Assembly: GCA_009617715.1 (NCBI GenBank)
Contig: VTFK01000463.1
Location: 124,001 to 188,000 of the forward strand
Source of the DNA: Plectrocnemia conspersa
Taxonomy: Eukaryota > Arthropoda > Insecta > Trichoptera > Polycentropodidae
Reading direction: 5' to 3'
Length of the DNA: 64,000 nucleotides
In this document: one piece after another, positions 1 through 11,291 of the stretch
How the letters are laid out: each line of letters starts with the position of its first letter
Numbering within the stretch: the stretch's first letter is position 1
Notes under the pieces: generated by a model
Database searches by the model: none
What the model was told of the DNA's origin: nothing
What the model saw: the letters and a program-made list of their open reading frames with translations, nothing else
Translations under genes and position numbers: made by a program

Positions 1-1555
1 TAGTTTGATTACGAACATATAAACAATACTTCTATATAAAGCATAAACAATACGTTTATTTAAATTCGTCATAAAAACTACAATAGTCACACAATCTAAA
101 AATAAAAACTGAAGAACAACAATAATAATCTAATCCTTAATAGATTATTTAACTATAGATAAAATATATAAATGGTTGAAGTTATGTTGGTTTTGCAATG
201 CATGGTAAACAAATACACGGATTTTCTAATATTTCTTTAGTAGGTCAGTAGAATTTCATGGTACAGCTGTTTGTGCTCTTTAAAGATTATTTAAGTTTTA
301 ATTTTTATTTCATTTTTTAGTACTTTTACTCTAGATGCCTTTATAGATTATTATTCTAACTCAGCTGTCCAAATTTGTTTTGCTTATCTGCAGTGTCAAA
401 TTTTAAGCATCATATTAAAAGTAGCCGTCTACTTTTTTTTCAATATTTATCTAAAACATGTTTTTAATGCAATGACTGTAATAAAATAATTTATAAGTTA
501 AAAGGACCTGTATAGTTAATTTAAAAATAATTGTAAAATATTGATAGATCTGTTCTCAGATTTTAAATTCAAACTCACTACATAATGTTGTTTTTGCTGT
601 AAATTAGGAGAAGAATAGTTAGATTTTACAATTCGGCACAATAGGCTAATTAAGTTTTTACATTGAAATTATATTTTTGTTAGTGTTAATTTGTTGTAGA
701 ATACCAATCTTATTATGTCATTAATTAATTCATAAAGTAATCGTATTTTGTGTTAAACTTAATCGAAAGCACTGATCCATCAAATTTAATTGACGAGAAA
801 TCTAAACGCCGTACCTTTAAAACCATTCCATTGTGATCCATATGCTTTATTACGTATAATTGGTTGACTATTTTATTGTACATCTTTATGGTGTTTTAAT
901 GCAGTGTGACATTAATTATAATAAGTTTTGCTCTTATCTCACACATAATATTAATAAAAAAAAACTAAAAATTTAAAATTGATTTTAGATCATAATAAAC
1001 TCTTTTAATGTTTTTTTAACAAGTAAATTTTATTACAGTTTATTTTAAACATCAATGTAAAAAGTGCTCGTATTTTGTTTTTAACTTAATCAAATGTATT
1101 GATTCATTGAATTTTTAGAAGGCAATTAATGAGAAACCAAAACGCCATACCATTTAAACAACACGAATGATTGGTTGGCTATTATGGTATACATTTTAAC
1201 GCAGTAGAACATTAATTATGAACTTCAACATGCTATAATATATTTTCAAAGGCCACACAGTCCTTGGTTTTGCAGTCAGTGAAAAATCAATAAATTTGAA
1301 TTTTTATACAACTATGAAAACGTCCTGTTATTAATTGTTTTTAATAAATTCATAATGTAAAACATTCACAGAAGGCAAAAAATATCTTCTTACGATTTGC
1401 TGCATAGATTTAATTTATTAAAAGTGATAAGAAAGCGCCCTATAGTATAAAAACATGTTATACATGTTAATGTGTTAGCGTCATAAAAATACGTGATAAT
1501 TATTGCATCAACCTATTACATCAATAGCATTCATAATACTTATATTAATTTACAG
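1..1555 (+). other. Intron upstream of the first ANKS1 exon in the window
   Basis: AT-rich DNA with no coding signal on either strand. It ends in a normal 3' splice site (TTTACAG at 1549-1555) directly before coding sequence, so it is read as the 3' end of an intron. The exons encoding the ankyrin repeats of this gene family must lie further upstream. It contains a diverged direct repeat, listed separately. Confidence 0.7.
741..1219. repeat. Diverged direct repeat, two copies about 327 bp apart
   Basis: Blocks 741-920 and 1068-1219 share ordered matches: TCGTATTTTG, a TTAACTTAATC-like stretch, GAGAAA with AAACGCC and TACC, a TTGGTTG(A/G)CTATT segment, and at the end GCAGT followed by ACATTAATTAT. 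A partial third start may lie near 1340-1355. It has no coding capacity and is probably an old tandem duplication inside the intron. Confidence 0.55.
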
Positions 1556-1804
1556 GAGGAATGGAATAAGATAAACGAAATCATGGCGTCGTTCGGCTCT
1601 AAGTTGGTCAGAGAGAGCGTTTTCGCAGAAGAATTAGAACAAGAATTCAAGTCTAGACTAGGCGCTAGGTTTAGTTGCTCAGAGACTTCGTTAAGTCCTT
1701 GTCTTCCAGCTGGACCTTCAATCCTGAGTTGGCTTGCGAGTTTGGGTTTGCAGCACTTGGAGTCGAATTTCGTCAACAATGGATACGATCATTTAGATTT
1801 CATT
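1556..1804 (+). CDS. Anks1: ANKS1 exon a: pre-SAM linker and start of SAM domain 1
   Basis: An acceptor TTTACAG precedes 1556 and a donor GTAAGT starts at 1805. The exon is 83 codons, phase 0 at both ends. It encodes [14 protein letters not shown] and RESVF, a linker conserved just before the first SAM domain in this family, and then helices 1-3 of SAM 1 with the [14 protein letters not shown] and NNGYDHLDF motifs. Confidence 0.92.
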
Positions 1805-4800
1805 GTAAGTTAATTTTACTCGATTATCCTTTATCAAAGTGGGCGTTGAACGATACTAAATTTGGTTTTAAATTTCATATCTGAGGATTCAGTTCTGTGA
1901 CCTCGTTTAAACATTCGAGGTTATCGTCACACTATTATTACCATTTAATCATTTACGCATTTCTAATAAAGACCATTACGAATGCGCCTTGTAACACTAA
2001 GATAACAAAGTTCGCTCAAAACCTAGTTATTTCGTGTTATTGTAAATTCGGCTTTCGTTCAGAATAGACATGTATTCTTTCGTAAGGTTCAAATATAATT
2101 CGTTCAAGAAAGCGGTTTCAAGGACTACCAAATCATGCGTGGTATGATTATAGAATCGATCTTTGCAGTTCAAGGCCTATATTGTGAGTTTATTGTTTTA
2201 GAACGGCGTTATAGAAGATAACGATTTAGCCGAGATGGCAATAGAAGAACCGGAGAAAACTAAAGTTTTAGAGTCTTGCAAATCGTTACCGTTGAAAATC
2301 GATGAAATAGTATCGGTTACAACAGGAAATAATCATAATAACAATATAAATAACCATAGCAATAATAACAATAGCGATAAGGAAAGCGAAGAAGATCCGG
2401 AGGCTGTAAATAAATGGTTAACATCAATAGGTAAGACGGATAATTTAAAATATTTTTTTTGTGGTTTAAGTTTCCTAATGGAATTTTCGTGTTCATAGGT
2501 TTGGAATGTTATCAAGATACGTTTAGAAGACATTTGTATACGGACATGGAAAGGGTACGTAGGATATGGGAAGTGGAGCTGACTGCTGTTTTAGAAATAC
2601 AAAAAGTTGGACATAGAAGAAGGATATTGGCGTCTGTCGCAGGGAGACAAAATGGACCAATCAATAATATAGAAGATATTAAAGCTGATCTCAATACTTT
2701 GGTATGTATTTGTTTTTGTATATTTTTTTGAATATAATGCCATGCTATGTAATATCAAAAAGAGTTCATTGCATTCAGATTCAGACACACTTACTTATAT
2801 ATAAAACATCATAGATTATAATCCATAAAACTATTTTTAACACAATTAACTATAAGTACAGCATTTACATTGCTGCGAGATCAGATTTTTATTTAGGATT
2901 TGGCATGTAAAACAAGTTTATATAATTACATGTTCACATTAAAGCAGCTTCATTGAAATAATATCTGTCGCTGTAGTCTTTAGAATTTAAATATCAGACT
3001 ACTATTTGGTTAACAGTAAAATCGATAATATCTAATAAAGATTACCAAATTCTTTTACATTGCTTATATAGTACATTTTCAGTGGTTGTCAAACTATAAC
3101 AAACAACCTAGACATCTTCGGATATTTTTTTATATTTAATCTCTTGCATATTATTTGTAAAACTGTTTGCAACAGCCTTACTTTTATGCAATACCTAATA
3201 CGAATATCTAATTTAAGTTATAAGTTGGGAATTCTGGTTTCATTTCTCGAATAATAAAAATTCTCATTTAAAAATTAGATTTTTTCAAGAATTAATAAAT
3301 ATTTTAATTAATTAAAATATATGTAATAAATAGTATGTGATTATCAGGCGCGTACGGTGAGATATATTCCCTTTCGCTCGCTCGGGTGTTGAGTGACGAG
3401 AGTGAGTGAGAGATAAGGGCGTGCGTTACATCCGTTCCGCACGGCCACTTCATCGGCCACGCATCTTAAAAATGATAATTCTCGATTTGTCATTTTTCTC
3501 GAAAAATATTTTCGTAAGAAAGTATCCATTGACCTCAATTTCTTCTTCTACTTTCGCTCTTCTTCTGCCAGCACATAAAAATGTCTTGAATGTATCAGCT
3601 CGTGACATTGCGACATAATATTGATCATAAGAAAAAAACATAGTAATTTCTGACACATTGAGCGAGTTTTTTGTCACTGAATAATTATTATGGCGTATTA
3701 GAAATTTAACTGGTTTAAACTAAAAAAGTAAATTAATATGATTACGTAAAGAAACACATGATTTTCTATAAATGTGCCATTCATGATCGTTTTCTTAATC
3801 TTAAATATGTGTCGAATGTGTCGAGCAACTAACTGCTTTCCAATGCATAGTTTCGATGAATTCAAACTCTTTGATCATCATAATAGGGCTACCACATTTG
3901 AGGAATAGATGTATAATTATGTATAAATCAGTAAAATGATCCATTTAATCTTATATTGCTCTTTTTTTGAGCCACTCGTTCCCAAAAAATATTTATCAAC
4001 ACCAAAATAATAAGAAATATGTGTTTAAAATGTCGATCCCTCACTATCGTGAGGTATCGCAGCTAGCGAGTGTGTGCATACCGGACGCTCAATATTTTGG
4101 GTTTTAAACTTTATTTTGAAGCTCTTCTCAATATATTGAATTATAAATGATTATGCTAATTTCTCAATAATAATTATCTTGCACAATCCGATTCAATATA
4201 TCACCGTTGACGTATGTACATAGATGCATTCTTAACTTAGCAATTATCTTCTCCCCTGACAAACCCGCCCCGCTGCACTACAGATTAATCCGCCCATAAC
4301 TTTGTCGATGGTAATTAGCGATGTTGGTTAGTGAATTACGTCAAGTGGCGGCGCACAAAGCGAGTCGTACCAGTGCAATAATAATTAACGTCGCCGGCGT
4401 GCTTTTTTGCGGCTTTTCACACGTGCAAAGTGGAGCGTCATTCATTGACGATGAAATAACTAGCGGTGACGTCGCACACTTGGTCGCCTTTTGTTTTCAA
4501 AAGCGTCATCGTTATTGAAATCGTGACACGTTCCACCTCTGGAAGCTTTGCATGCATGCCGCAAATTTGTCACACTCGATAATTAGGCACGATGCTACGA
4601 CTCTGCCTGTGCCAATGCCTATCGCGGAACGAAGCCGGTGGAATATGTTCAAAATTACTTTTTCATTTGCCAATTTGTGTGATTAGCGTTGGTTTGGTGT
4701 TTTTGAAACCTGAAAAAATTAGACAAATGACAAAATAAATCGAGTTACCATGAAAAATTAATTTCTGCATACCCATAACACCAATATCATACGAGGTATA

Positions 4801-7800
4801 TTCGGAGTCTAGAAAATTTTTTTAAAGCGTTTAATTTTAGAGCTAATTTATAATACGGGTACTATATACATTGATGCATTTAGTGAGCCACGAAACTAAT
4901 CTATTAACGTCATAGACGTATCGCGTTTGCTCTAATTTTCAGCATCTAACGCGTGCAAAGTTTTCGATCTTACGACACTTTTATAATGTTAATCAATCCT
5001 TAAATGCCTATCAAAACGATATCGTCTTCTTATAGTTTTGGTTCATTACCATAAACAGAAACAAGTTGACAATTAATTTCAACATCTGTTTCTTTTTTAC
5101 ACAAAAACGGATCAAAGATCGATATTTAAATCATCCCTTATATATTCTATTTTTTATTCTTTAATTGTTTTGTGATGCAATAGTTTCTCGCTGGTTTGCC
5201 CGAACGCGAGTATCACTCGCGACAGCCCTGGTAGGAGGTCTTGCCTAGCCTCAATCCACGCAGCGTAGTGAAGTGAAATGACAACTCTAGCATAAACATG
5301 TTTCTAAACGAGTAAAAAAATGCTTCTAGATTTAATATTTTGTTTAACCTGAAAATCAAAGCCGTGATTTTTTTAATGGTCTTTGCATTTGGGCTGCTAT
5401 TCTAATTTTTTAATGGTCTTTATCCATGAAAATTGGTCATCTGTGTTACAAATATGTCACCATGAATCGTGAAAATATGCGTTTTTATTAGTCTTTTCCA
5501 TTAAGAATCTGTTGTTTTAAAGTCCTGTCAACACACTGCCTTATATATTGTATAATATTAATGTTACATATATAAAAATAATTATATTATTTGTTTTTAT
5601 ATTGATTGTAAATATATACCGTCAGATTTTATTAAATATAACAATATTTTTAAGTAGTTCGAATAGTAGTTAATTATTATTTATCTTGAATAAATAAGTA
5701 CTATGAATTAAAAGCGAACCAACCTTGAAATCAACAAAATGTTAGTTTTATGTTTTTATTTAGAATATAATATTTTGTATCGAAAAAAGTATCAAAGCAT
5801 ATCTAATTGAAACTTATTATTAATGAAATATACAAAATTACATTACCTAACAAATTACAAATATCATATCTGTTATGTAGATATATGTTGCAGTGAATGT
5901 GTATTTTTAGTGTGCATATTTTCACTAGTATAAATATAGTTTCACCAACGGTTTCAGTAAATTCATATCCGAACACATTTTTATAGGCTATGTAATTCTA
6001 TTAGCAAAGATAAATTTTACTGACGGTCCTAGCGAAATTATATGCTGCTCTATGAAACTCAATTTGATAGTTGCGAAACGTCCATTTGCTGTTCAACCCC
6101 AAACTAATGAAAGTTTAAAAATATATAGTTAGATCTAGATTTAGTTAGGTTTGGGTTTGAATAGTTAATGGACGTTTCACAAATGTAACATAAGCGTGTA
6201 TTTTTCAGTGAATTATTTTTTTACTAGTATAAATTTTATCTCACTATTGCTTCATTGATATCATATCCGAGTACATTTTTATCGATAGAAATACATATAT
6301 TTCTATTAGTGATAATATAATTTATCTGATAGGCACTAGTGGAATTATATGCAGCTTTAAAATGTCTATGAAACTCAATTTGACAGTTGCGAAACGTACA
6401 TTTTCTGTTCAAACCCAAACCAACTTAAACGAATTAATGAATGCTTAAAAATTAAATTTTATTTTAGAAGTTTCTTATGTCAAGTAAGGTTAGGTTTGGG
6501 TTTGAACAGCTGATGGACGTTTCGCAATTGTTACAGTGAATATATTTATTTCACTAGACAATGTCAGTGAAACTGTATTGTTATTTACTATTTTTTTATA
6601 CAAAATGTGATTGGGGCACAGGATTTAATAATTGAGAAAAGTACCACTTATATCGCTTTTTACACTTTTTACGCATATCAAATAACAGATATATCACTTG
6701 TCAGATAAATTATATTTTCACTAGTAGAAATATATATCTATCGGTGAAAATATATTCTGATATGATTTTACTGTAATTGAAATGCCAATTAAAATATGTC
6801 GTCATTGGTATTATACATTACCTGTAACATATTTATCATAAAATGTTCTAAATAGTAAATTTGAATACCTAAATAAGAAATATTTATTAACAGCTAACTT
6901 AACAAATATTAAAACGTAATTACACAAAAAAAAAAAAAAACATAATATTAGATATATTTATATATTATATATAGATAGAATTAAATATAAGCTGCATACT
7001 TCCAGCACTTGAATTACTCGTTTCCTTTCGAAAAAATGATTTTGAAATTCTCGTAATAGTCATGTACTTGCATAATAAATTTAGTTAATGCTAGATTGAG
7101 TTCAAATACCGTCTGAGTGAATATTTTTTTAAAACGGTCCAATATACTGTTATTTAAAGACAATTTGTATTTTTGAAGTTGTTCGCAGAAAAATAGTTAT
7201 TCTTTCGTAGCACTTAATTTGAATGTACAATATATATTATATAAGGGAAATCTTAATAGATATTTAGGGTTCATTTGTGCGATATTTTGCTGAGGTATGC
7301 AATGGGAAGCAGTTGAATATGCATATTTGAAATTTATCAAAGTGATAAATATAAATTTATTTTCTTCATGGTACAAAAAGCTCGCACAACACACGTGGGG
7401 GGTAGTTGAATTTCAGCTTTCATTTCGCAACTTTTAATAGACACTCGTCATTCCGAGCGCCACTGCACATGGGGGATGCACTCTATATGCGAAATGAAAA
7501 ATGCAACAGCGCGTCGCGAGCTTTCATGCCACAAAATAGGCTTTTCTACCGTCGTAGAAAAAGGGAGCTTTCACGTTGGAAAACGCTCGAGAGGCGTCTT
7601 TTTGTGCGCGACTCTAGCTTTGTCGAGGGTTTCGAGTGCTAATGAAAAAAGAAAAATAGGCACGCGCGAGTTGATCATCCACTTCTTCATTCTTTATAAT
7701 TGTATGATATATAATATGCCCCTTTCACAACAGGAGAGGAACATACAAACGCTGAAGGCTGAAATCAAAGAGAAGCTACCAGACACGCCAAAGGCCACCA

Positions 7801-10800
7801 ACTACGAAAACCACAGTCAGAACGAGGGCAAGAATCAAACGGTACCTGTGCCTCCCACAACGAATCTGACTACGCCGGCTCCCGGCGGGGAGACTTTGAA
7901 AAGGAGTCACAAAAAGAATCGTCCTCCGCCTCCTCCTCCTCTGACTCGTCCTGATCTCGAAATCAGGGCTCCTTCAGCGCTGCTGGTTGGAGTACCTGAA
8001 ACTTTGCGCACTCAGTGGAGACACGCTCCACTGGTCCTGGTGACGGGATCAGTCATGTACGTTGCTAATGTGAGTATATATTTATATTATTATTAAGTAT
8101 TTTAAGAAGACGTCTACTGTAATTGGCACACAATTTACTAATAACTTCATTTTTTTTAAATACTAAAAATATATATTAATTAATAATACATTAATTACGC
8201 ATCTGTTAATTTCATTCTGATTCTTTTCTCATTAATTATTATAGCTATTATCTTTATGAATTACAAAGATAATATCGTAAAATAATTGAATATTTAAGTA
8301 ACCAAAGTTTTAACGAAAAAACAGTGTTTTTTAATTAAATTAAAAGTTTTAATATAATAAGTAAAAATCAAAATATTTTTTGCGCAATCTTAATCTGTAC
8401 TTTGAGTAAAATAACGTAACTTTAGTCTTAGAACTCAATCAAATTCAGTGCATTGATATTTTCGAGTAAAATTGCGATAAAAAATAATATACATAACCCA
8501 CTTCGTTTAATTATTTGTTGAAACCTTAACATTTAAACTTCTTTTAGCACAACCAATATTAGTTTTGGAGAAAATGTTTAAAATACTTCATTCTTGTTGC
8601 ACGGATCAATAAGCAAACTAGTTAACTTCACGAAAAATTTATCTTTACAAAGCAAATTAAACATATTATTATATCTGAGAAAAGTTTTGGAAATAATAAA
8701 AAAATAAATGTTTTTTCACAAGCAACAAATTTTCGTTTAATGGCCAAATAAGCTGCATCATTTTAATATTTTTTTTTCGAAGAAAAAGCCTTGAAATTTT
8801 TTGTTTACAAAATATTAGTTTGCAAAAAAAATATCTAAATTACTCAATAATATTTACATAAGATTAATTGGGCAAGTTAAACACATTAATATTTTTGAGT
8901 GAATTTTGACGAAATAAGCAGCATCATTTTCTTTAAAAAGGATTTGGCTTGATTTAATTATTAGGCTTGTTTATTTTATCACAAGACTATTTAGTTTATA
9001 ATTTACATTTGTACAACAATTTGATATACATGCCCGTGTCTGAAAATTCAGTCGTCTCCAAGACGGTTGAACACCAACGTTGACGTGAAGAGAGAAGCGG
9101 TTGCTTTTTTAATATTCTCCGCCTATGTTGATGATTGGCGTCGTTCCACATGCTTTCGAGTTTATACGAACTCTTGTTTGTCTAAGTTGGAAGTTTTTGA
9201 TATAAATATCAGAGTTTCAAACGGAAGTTATAGATTTAGGTGCTGTGTATCTGTTATTTATATACTTTGTCAGCCTGGGGGAGGTTTCGTGATTGCTCAC
9301 TTCTCACTGCTACTCAGGGCTATAATTGGATTTGTTCATTTCCATCACTTTTATATTGCCGACCAATAAATATTTTGAACAAGTTTCTGTCCATACAATT
9401 AGCCAATCACTTAAAATTTATTACTAATAGTCGTTAAATGCACATTGCAATTGTCGTACAATGATCTAGAAATGCGTCTGCTGTGTCATAAAATTTATGG
9501 CGCTTTTGATGCGTAAGAACTTTGGTTCAATTTCATTGATAGCTTTGGTTAAATATTCAATAAAAGCATTGTATTTTTTTTGATAAATATAATCTTACAA
9601 TCAAATTAACAACATTATTTTTTTCAGAAAAAAAAGGTTTTTTTTGGGCGACTAAATATGTTAAATAAAACATAATAATAATGTAGTACAATATAATGTT
9701 GATTTGTTATTATTAGATAACGAACATTACATCCGTTGAAAAATAAATAGAATTATAACTAAGTAGACAATAAACAATGTATGTAACTTATGGGTTAATC
9801 TAACCGAGAATATAGTTATAATATTCTTTGGTTGCCGAGCTTTTTGATCATAGTATGTAAATATCGATGTTTTACATAATAATAAAAAAATATGTTTGAA
9901 CAATGTTAATATCCTACATTTTATTAAAAATGTAACTGATTGTTTATGATATATTATGATGACATCAGATTCAATATTTTTCGCCTAAAGTAGCAAAAGC
10001 CAAATTAGCAAATTTCAGCAATCAAAGGGTTAAAAGTTCACCTGCTTGGAGAAATACTAGTGAACATGTTAGCACGCTTCGGTTAAGATGACGCGATGAC
10101 ACATATGCGTATAACTATTTATATGTATAATATTTAAAGTATTAAATCTACTTTTTATGTGTACTATTATTTTTTTTAAGTATTGATTATTTATGCTGTC
10201 CGTTTCTTGCTCTAGACGTCTAGACTTGACATATATTTGCCTTTTTTCTGCATCTTTATATTCCTAGAATTGTAAAATAAATATTTTTCTTGCAAACGTA
10301 GTAAAACTATGTTAATATAATATATAATATTTGTCTATAAAATGTCGATAGTAAAAATGCAGATCTCACGCAATAATTAAAGCAACGTTATATTGTTTTT
10401 TTTGATTTTTATTATTATTTAGAATATTTAATTAATCTAAAAAATGTTTGTTATTACAGTATCTAGGATCTACGATAATAAAAGAATTAAGAGGCAAAGA
10501 ATCGACGCAAAAATCGATCCAAAAATTGAAAAAATCAACGAATGAACCGCGAGCGTTGCCCGATATTATTTTATCCATATCTTATAGGGGTGTCAAGTTC
10601 CTAAATACAATAACTAGGGTATGTATTATAAATTGTATGGTTTAAAAAAATATACATGTATTAATATATAATATAATTATATTTAATCAAAATTTTAGGA
10701 TCTAGTTTGCGAGCACGAAATTCGAAACATTCACCTGGCTTGCCAAGACGCAGACGATCTCACGCATTTCGCATACATTACCAAAGACGTATCAAAGACT

Positions 10801-11291
10801 CATTACTGTCATGTTTTTTGTGTCGCAACTATGGTACGTATTCCATTGTATTTTTTTGCCATTATCTATTTTTCTATTATTCATAATAATTTAATTTTCA
10901 GGACCAAGCGACGGAGGTGATTCTCACGCTCGGCCAAGCGTTCGAAGTGGCTTATCAGATGGCGTTGAGAGATTCGGCCATGAAGAGCGCCAACAATACC
11001 CTTCAACCATCTCAAGTCCGTTCTCAATCATCCAACCAGATATCTCAGCAGGCCAAGACTCCGACCCACGAGAAGCCGGTACCAAACAATGCCAAAGACA
11101 GACCAAACCAGGTCCACGGGAGATCTCACTCGGTAACTGAGATCAAGTTGAACGGACATCAGTTGAAAGTGGCACCTATCTCGGTGTCGATATCCAACGA
11201 AGACTTCCAAGCGTCCAGAAACGGCGATGTTCAAAAGAGTCCAAGGACGCCGTCTGGAAAGGCGCCAATAGCTCTGGCGGAAGAACTATGA
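1556..11291 (+). CDS. Anks1: ANKS1-type SAM-SAM-PTB scaffold protein, 3' part (7 exons)
   Basis: Join 1556-1804, 2202-2430, 2499-2701, 7734-8069, 10460-10618, 10699-10833 and 10902-11291, giving 566 residues plus TGA. Residues 55-115 form SAM domain 1 ([24 protein letters not shown]). A poly-Asn linker (124-140) leads to SAM domain 2 at 150-208 (WLTSIGLECY, then [20 protein letters not shown]). A Pro-rich linker (288-297) precedes a PTB domain at about 318-460 ([56 protein letters not shown]). A tail of about 105 residues follows. This order and wording are diagnostic of ANKS1A (Odin) and ANKS1B (AIDA-1), cytoplasmic or synaptic adaptors that bind receptor and amyloid-precursor-type tails through the PTB domain. 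The ankyrin repeats are expected upstream of base 1, so the protein is N-terminally incomplete here. Every junction is GT-AG and the reading frame is continuous. Confidence 0.93.
2202..2430 (+). CDS. Anks1: ANKS1 exon b: end of SAM 1, Asn-rich linker, start of SAM 2
   Basis: The acceptor TTGTTTTAG ends at 2201 and the donor GTAAGA starts at 2431; the last codon is split after its first base. It completes SAM 1 ([14 protein letters not shown]), then has an Asn/His run of AAT/AAC codons at about 2324-2375, then an acidic stretch leading into SAM 2 ([10 protein letters not shown]). The Asn run is probably a disordered, species-variable linker. Confidence 0.92.
2499..2701 (+). CDS. Anks1: ANKS1 exon c: body of SAM domain 2
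   Basis: It follows a 68-nt intron (GTAAGA...TTCATAG) and ends at donor GTATGT at 2702. It completes the split Gly codon and encodes [20 protein letters not shown] and [20 protein letters not shown], the most conserved part of the second SAM domain in ANKS1 proteins. It then reads into a coil-like linker. It ends in phase 0. Confidence 0.93.
2702..3339. other. Start of the 5.0 kb third intron, AT-rich
   Basis: Nothing beyond the donor site at 2702 and AT-rich intron sequence was recognised. Short ORFs here run over from exon c or are AT-rich chance frames. Confidence 0.6.
3340..3640. promoter_or_regulatory. GC-richer intronic island with GAGA-like tract
   Basis: A CpG-containing block contains TCGCTCGCTCG and, on the + strand, GAGAGTGAGTGAGAGATAAG, a clustered GAGA-type tract in an otherwise AT-rich intron. 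No splice-bounded coding sequence fits. A GAGA-factor-bound regulatory site is plausible. A GC-rich transposon remnant is the alternative. Confidence 0.25.
3641..4239. other. AT-rich intron with a small CTCACTATCGTGAG hairpin
   Basis: Mostly featureless. Around 4041-4054 the sequence CTCACTATCGTGAG is a short perfect inverted repeat beside CGCAGCTAGCGAGTG. Its function is unknown. Confidence 0.35.
4240..4690. promoter_or_regulatory. Candidate intronic enhancer, CpG-containing island
   Basis: About 450 bp stand out from the flanks by base composition and by density of known motif types: homeodomain-type TAATTA cores, an E-box (CACACGTGC near 4418), a CRE-like TGACGTCGC near 4467, and CGTCATTCATTGACGATG. 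The longest ORF (4321-4518) has no splice sites that fit the ANKS1 frame, so I read this as non-coding. The regulatory role is inferred from composition and motifs only. Confidence 0.35.
4691..5879. other. AT-rich intron; small GC-richer patch at 5180-5290
   Basis: Mostly AT-rich. The patch at 5180-5290 contains ACGCGAGTATCACTCGCGAC, which includes an imperfect inverted repeat, and a CCTGGTAGGAGG stretch. No coding sequence is seen. Confidence 0.4.
5880..6560. repeat. MITE-like repeat, two tandem units with inverted arms
   Basis: Two units of about 310-340 bp (about 5880-6190 and 6195-6545) share the order TTTTCACTAG, CATATCCGA with ACATTTTTAT, ATTATATGC, ATGAAACTCAATTTGA, and then GTTGCGAAACGTCCATTT-like. 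Each ends in a hairpin: the arm at 6070-6107 is answered by its reverse complement at about 6148-6185, and the arm at 6386-6424 by 6489-6530 (TTTGAAC...GGACGTTTCGCAA). A related single copy lies at 29155-29525. It is a non-autonomous transposon-like family with no ORF. Confidence 0.7.
6561..7389. other. AT-rich intron with a fragment of the same repeat at 6690-6765
   Basis: The stretch at about 6700-6765 (TTTTCACTAGTAGAAATATA followed by GGTGAAAATATA) is an inverted core of the family above, reading as the reverse complement of the 29.2 kb copy. An A-run follows at about 6927-6940. Nothing else was recognised. Confidence 0.5.
7390..7733 (+). promoter_or_regulatory. GC-richer island abutting exon d; open in frame into the exon
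   Basis: CpG-containing sequence lies directly before the exon at 7734. An ATG at 7476 opens a frame that runs 86 codons without a stop, in frame, through the acceptor into exon d. Related genes produce short isoforms lacking ankyrin repeats from internal promoters, so an alternative first exon is possible. The residues before 7734 resemble no known domain, and a chance-open frame in a regulatory island is equally likely. Confidence 0.25.
7734..8069 (+). CDS. Anks1: ANKS1 exon d: Pro-rich linker and start of PTB domain
   Basis: The acceptor TTTCACAACAG ends at 7733 and the donor GTGAGT starts at 8070; 112 codons, phase 0 at both ends. It encodes a charged helical start ([16 protein letters not shown]), a low-complexity Thr/Pro linker, a PPPPPP run, and the first PTB strand ([20 protein letters not shown]), which continues directly with YLGS in the next exon. 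Confidence 0.92.
8070..10459. other. Fourth intron, 2.4 kb, AT-rich with weak internal repeats
   Basis: The intron between exons d and e. Segments near 8748-8768 and 8907-8930 both contain AAATAAGC(T/A)GCATCATTTT, hinting at old duplication. A GC-richer patch at 9040-9330 has an open frame, but no splice sites in the ANKS1 frame and no recognisable domain. Confidence 0.6.
10460..10618 (+). CDS. Anks1: ANKS1 exon e: PTB domain, first helix region
   Basis: The acceptor TTATTACAG ends at 10459 and the donor GTATGT starts at 10619; 53 codons, phase 0. It encodes [27 protein letters not shown] and [17 protein letters not shown]. The YLGS opening and the SIQKLK helix are signature parts of the ANKS1 PTB fold. 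Confidence 0.94.
10699..10833 (+). CDS. Anks1: ANKS1 exon f: PTB core strands
   Basis: It follows an 80-nt intron and ends at donor GTACGT at 10834; 45 codons, phase 0. It encodes [27 protein letters not shown] and [11 protein letters not shown], almost the family consensus for the peptide-binding strands of this PTB domain. Confidence 0.95.
10902..11291 (+). CDS. Anks1: ANKS1 last exon: PTB C-terminal helix and tail
   Basis: It follows a 68-nt intron (GTACGT...TTTTCAG). It encodes [20 protein letters not shown], the C-terminal PTB helix, then a polar Ser/Gln/Asn/Pro-rich tail of about 105 residues ending in ALAEEL before TGA at 11289-11291. The tail has [12 protein letters not shown] and KSPRTPSGK stretches that look like kinase or SH3 target sites, which is inference only. 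Confidence 0.94.
   Translation, partial: DQATEVILTLGQAFEVAYQMALRDSAMKSANNTLQPSQVRSQSSNQISQQAKTPTHEKPVPNNAKDRPNQVHGRSHSVTEIKLNGHQLKVAPISVSISNEDFQASRNGDVQKSPRTPSGKAPIALAEEL

Noticed and set aside
9067..9369. 100-codon open frame in the fourth intron
   Set aside because: No in-frame splice sites to the ANKS1 exons and no domain; exon d joins exon e perfectly without it.
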